Positions 61,412-64,000 of a stretch of 64,000 nt of DNA are shown here, in pieces (position 1 is the first letter of the stretch; each line of letters opens with the position of its first letter). The notes beneath the pieces were generated by a model, which worked only from the letters and a program-made list of their open reading frames with translations, searched no databases and was not told the origin of the DNA. The position numbers were made by a program, and so were the translations under genes. This DNA comes from Paraflavitalea soli (lineage in GTDB: Bacteria; Bacteroidota; Bacteroidia; Chitinophagales; Chitinophagaceae), in contig NZ_CP032157.1 in NCBI RefSeq assembly GCF_003555545.1, forward strand, positions 4,468,546 to 4,532,545. Reading direction: 5' to 3'.

Positions 61412-62245
61412 TTAAGCGATTATGATCTTAAAGGAATTGATGGGTTCATATCTCTTGAGGAAATACTTTATGTACAAAACCTTTCTATTAAATATCTCTC
61501 TGTTGATCTCTCTTTTCTGTTCTTTGGCAAACAGGGAGCACTGTTTCATTAATTTCCTGGTTTCTATGGCCTGGGTAAACTGATCGACTACGGCTTTCGG
61601 GCTGTATACGCCACCGCTGTGTTTCCGGTACATAGCCCCCAGGAAGCCAAGGTCTGCCGCTTTTCCATATCCCGATAGCAGGCCAAATAAAAAAGTATCG
61701 CCGCTTTTTGCCTTAAACATTTCAGGGGGGATGGCCTCAAAGCATTTCCTGAAAACGACGGACAAAGTAGGGATACTGATATGAAAGATATCCTTCCTGC
61801 TGTATCTCATTATTTTGTCGGAAGCCTGCTGACCATTGATGAACTGATCATTTTCATCTACACTTCCTACCCGGTGAAAGCATAAAATGTATTCAGGATT
61901 GGCTTCTAAAAAATCAACCTGTTTTTGCAGCTTGTCTTGGTCTGTCCAGTAATCATCGCCTTCGCAAATAGCTATATACTTTCCCTTCAATCGCGGATAA
62001 CAAAATTCGTAACCATTCCTGGCACCACCCACATTGGCAGCGTGGTATAGTGGCTTTATGATGTCTGGATACCTGGCTTCGAATTCTTCGATAATTTTTC
62101 TGGTACTATCAGTAGAACAATCTTCTCCAATAATTACTTCAACAGGGAAATTTGTTTTTTGCATGACAACACCTTCCAGGCATTGCCGGATGTACTTCTC
62201 GTGGTTGTAAGTAATAATACAAACGGAAACTAATGGTAATCTCAT
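61412..62245 (-). CDS. GT2 glycosyltransferase
   Basis: 277 residues, GT-A fold. It begins MRLPLVSVCIITYNHEKYIRQCLE, with VEVIIGEDCSTDSTRKII and the metal motif AICEGDDYWTDQDKLQKQVDFL near residue 92. This EGDDYW form is usual in WcaA-like enzymes. It lies upstream of the 61.0 kb GT2 with a 29-bp gap. The C-terminal part is less conserved. Confidence 0.92.
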   Translation of the reverse strand: MRLPLVSVCIITYNHEKYIRQCLEGVVMQKTNFPVEVIIGEDCSTDSTRKIIEEFEARYPDIIKPLYHAANVGGARNGYEFCYPRLKGKYIAICEGDDYWTDQDKLQKQVDFLEANPEYILCFHRVGSVDENDQFINGQQASDKIMRYSRKDIFHISIPTLSVVFRKCFEAIPPEMFKAKSGDTFLFGLLSGYGKAADLGFLGAMYRKHSGGVYSPKAVVDQFTQAIETRKLMKQCSLFAKEQKREINREIFNRKVLYIKYFLKRYEPINSFKIIIA

Positions 62246-62278
62246 GGAACGAATTTTTATACATATTTCACGGTTTTA

Positions 62279-62827
62279 TCAAACCTGATCAATTTCATTA
62301 CCGGCATTGCTTAAATGCTCCTGATGTTCATACATGCTGCGGGTGAAGGTCATTTTCTCCAGCATCATTTCTTTATTGGTATCGTAGTATTCAGATTCCT
62401 TTTTAAAGCCGGCTAATTTACCCAGGACGATAGCGGCTGTATTTTTGGAATTTACATGCACGTAAATCAAATCCAGCATGAGGTCATTGAATCCATAATC
62501 AAAGATCATACAGATGGCTTCATAAGCTCTTTTCTTACCCCAATACTCCATCTCTCCAATAAAAACATGCATTTGTGCCTCTTTGTCCTGGATATCGGTC
62601 AGGAAAATATTCCCAATGTATTTATTGTCGCCCTGCAGGCAGATGGCAAAACGTTTCTCCTGCTCCCGCTGAAGTACGTCATAGAGCCAGGCGGTTTCCA
62701 TTTCGGGCGTAATGTATTTATCGGGCCTTGCGCCTGTAAACCGCCATATCCTGGGATTGTTGCGCCATTGATAGGAGATCAGGGCGTCCTGCACTACCAG
62801 GGGCCTGATATAAACTGAAGGGTTCAT
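62279..62827 (-). CDS. GNAT acetyltransferase (RimJ/PseH-like)
   Basis: 182 residues, Acetyltransf_3 type. It starts YIRPLVVQDALISYQWRNNPRIWRFTG, with FAICLQGDNKYIGNIFLTDI, the acetyl-CoA loop region IGEMEYWGKKRAYEAICMIFDYGFNDL, and VHVNSKNTAAIVLGKLAGFKKE at the C-terminal end. Close relatives acetylate nucleotide-linked amino sugars. It overlaps the DegT-like gene by 4 bp and follows it in the transcript, so the pair may modify the same sugar. Confidence 0.88.
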   Translation of the reverse strand: MNPSVYIRPLVVQDALISYQWRNNPRIWRFTGARPDKYITPEMETAWLYDVLQREQEKRFAICLQGDNKYIGNIFLTDIQDKEAQMHVFIGEMEYWGKKRAYEAICMIFDYGFNDLMLDLIYVHVNSKNTAAIVLGKLAGFKKESEYYDTNKEMMLEKMTFTRSMYEHQEHLSNAGNEIDQV

Positions 62828-63783
62828 GGTAAATGTTTTATCAGCCTCACCATCCTTTCCATATCTCCCAGGTTGTATCGATGATCAATAGGAAGCGGTA
62901 ATAAGTGGGCGGTTAATAATTTTTCGATCTCAAATCCAGGATGCTTTCTATCTTTTACATCTGTCCAGAAAGTGGGAATAAAGACATCCTGCTCGGCCAA
63001 TGACTTCCTGTTGGGGAACTTGTTCAGCAGCACAGGATAAACCATTGGCACACATTCATCGCAAGGCTCGGGCGGAAACAGGTGCTGTTCGGTGAAGACT
63101 GTATCCAGGTAGTTGTAATTGGCATATCTTATATCGATGACCTCCTCATAATTGATATGAGAAAGCAGGTACTCACTCAATTTGGACATACCGGCAATCT
63201 CAGGCCCGCAGAGCACTTCGTTTTCAAGAAAGGAAAGGTAGCCTTCCCTGGCATGGCCGTTGAAACGACTAACGAGGTGTGATACGATGTATTGTTCATT
63301 TTTTACAGCTGGCAGATTCGAATGAATATGATTAGGCATGTACAAATAAGAGCCATCCGGTACACCGAAATATTTACGGCAGGAGTTGAAGAACCAGGAC
63401 CTGCCATTCCCTTTCATAAAGAAGGCCTGTGTGCAATCCACGATCAGTTTGTCGCCATATTTCTCCGACAGGGTGCCAATGAATTCCCGTTTCACATCAA
63501 AATAATTGATGTACAGGAAATATTCGTTTGGGCTCAGGTCTGGTAATTCATCAGGTTCCAGTAAATGATTGATCTCGTAAAACAGGTAATTGGTGTTCGA
63601 TGCTTCAAATGAATCCAACAGCCCATTGCAGGTATAAAACGGAATGTATACCAAGGAAGGTTTTGTGAGCTGCAGGATATAATGTAATGAAGAACGGCCG
63701 CTTTTGAACGTATAAGGAGTATTGTGCCAGGAGAATGCTCCTTTGGGCAATTCCAGTCCATAATACCCGCCTATCGGATTCAT
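62824..63783 (-). CDS. divergent DegT-like PLP-dependent protein
   Basis: 319 residues, about 60 shorter than normal DegT enzymes. Fold landmarks can be aligned: FKSGRSSLHYILQL (phosphate loop, residue 27 on), VYIPFYTCNG, LIVDCTQAFF (Asp 116 where the pyridine-nitrogen Asp is expected) and SCRKYFGVPDGSYL (Lys 137 in the position of the Schiff-base Lys). The usual SGGGG stretch is replaced by PDGSYL. It may be a working aminotransferase with unusual substrate or a PLP-free relative. It overlaps WbqC-like and GNAT genes by 4 bp on both sides. Confidence 0.6.
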   Translation of the reverse strand: MNPIGGYYGLELPKGAFSWHNTPYTFKSGRSSLHYILQLTKPSLVYIPFYTCNGLLDSFEASNTNYLFYEINHLLEPDELPDLSPNEYFLYINYFDVKREFIGTLSEKYGDKLIVDCTQAFFMKGNGRSWFFNSCRKYFGVPDGSYLYMPNHIHSNLPAVKNEQYIVSHLVSRFNGHAREGYLSFLENEVLCGPEIAGMSKLSEYLLSHINYEEVIDIRYANYNYLDTVFTEQHLFPPEPCDECVPMVYPVLLNKFPNRKSLAEQDVFIPTFWTDVKDRKHPGFEIEKLLTAHLLPLPIDHRYNLGDMERMVRLIKHLP

Positions 63784-64000
63784 AGCAGATCGTATTCGTT
63801 CAGCATATCGATAATTTCAGCAGGATGATTAAACATCATCACATCGATGATAGAAAGCCCGGGAAGGAAACTGTTATTATTACACTGATCATATTCCCTT
63901 AAGCGGGGCTTTACGAAATGAAGGTGAATATTACTTTGGGCAAATCGCTGCTTGTCGTACAGTACCATTCCTCCCGGAGGATTATAATAGGCTGAGGCGC
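63780..64000 (-). CDS. WbqC-like family protein, C-terminal part
   Basis: The open frame runs off the right edge, so only the last 73 or so residues are present. They include YYNPPGGMVLYDKQRFAQ, FVKPRLREYDQC and FLPGLSIIDVMMFNHP, matching the C-terminal signature of the WbqC-like family (PF08889). WbqC-like proteins sit in O-antigen and capsule loci; their reaction is not established. The next gene overlaps it by 4 bp. Confidence 0.85.
   Translation of the reverse strand, partial: ASAYYNPPGGMVLYDKQRFAQSNIHLHFVKPRLREYDQCNNNSFLPGLSIIDVMMFNHPAEIIDMLNEYDLL

Overview
The window looks like a chromosome segment of a Bacteroidota species, most likely family Chitinophagaceae (inference). The support is two SusC/SusD pairs, an ECF sigma/FecR unit feeding one of them, type IX secretion (T9SS) sorting tails of both type A and type B, a LytS/LytTR two-component pair, weak Shine-Dalgarno sites and one clean TTTG-N20-TAnnTTTG promoter. 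I saw no tRNA, rRNA, CRISPR array or insertion sequence.

Left part (1-16 kb). A YwbE-family gene at the left edge reads in two frames. It is followed by a secreted beta-propeller protein, a metallo-beta-lactamase-fold protein and a complete RND efflux operon (adaptor, pump, outer-membrane channel), with a small exported acidic protein just upstream. Then comes an ECF sigma factor, FecR anti-sigma factor, SusC with an STN domain, and SusD. This is the usual trans-envelope signalling plus nutrient-uptake layout.

Repeat-rich patch (16.2-19.8 kb). This is the most unusual part. It holds several short tandem arrays with units of 7, 11 and 21 bp. It also holds a Bacteroidota-type gene whose reading frame runs through a 7-bp array and a palindrome into an apparently non-conserved tail, and a low-GC remnant of a polymorphic toxin with a lipoprotein downstream. 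More 7-bp units lie near 40.07 kb.

Middle (19.8-36 kb). A second SusC/SusD pair, a class I methyltransferase, a small conserved protein with a VOC protein, an FG-GAP protein with a GH2-like TIM-barrel enzyme, an S9 peptidase, an EamA transporter, a DUF1624/HGSNAT-like membrane protein and a LytS/LytTR pair.

Right part (36-64 kb), entirely on the minus strand. A surface-polysaccharide locus of 19 genes enters from the right edge: WbqC-like protein, divergent DegT-like protein, acetyltransferase, three GT2 enzymes, FkbM methyltransferase, three GT4 enzymes, a Wzy-like polymerase, polysaccharide deacetylase, GNAT, GT4, PglC-like phosphoglycosyltransferase, ATP-grasp, HAD, DegT aminotransferase and a WbpM/PglF-like 4,6-dehydratase. 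Directly downstream are three T9SS cargo proteins: a type B protein 25 bp after the dehydratase gene, and two tandem G8-domain (CEMIP-like) proteins that carry twin-arginine signal peptides. The first convincing terminator downstream of the whole block is at 36.1 kb. The sugar genes look able to build a polymer on a UDP-sugar made by the dehydratase/aminotransferase pair. Whether that polymer anchors the neighbouring T9SS cargo is a testable guess.
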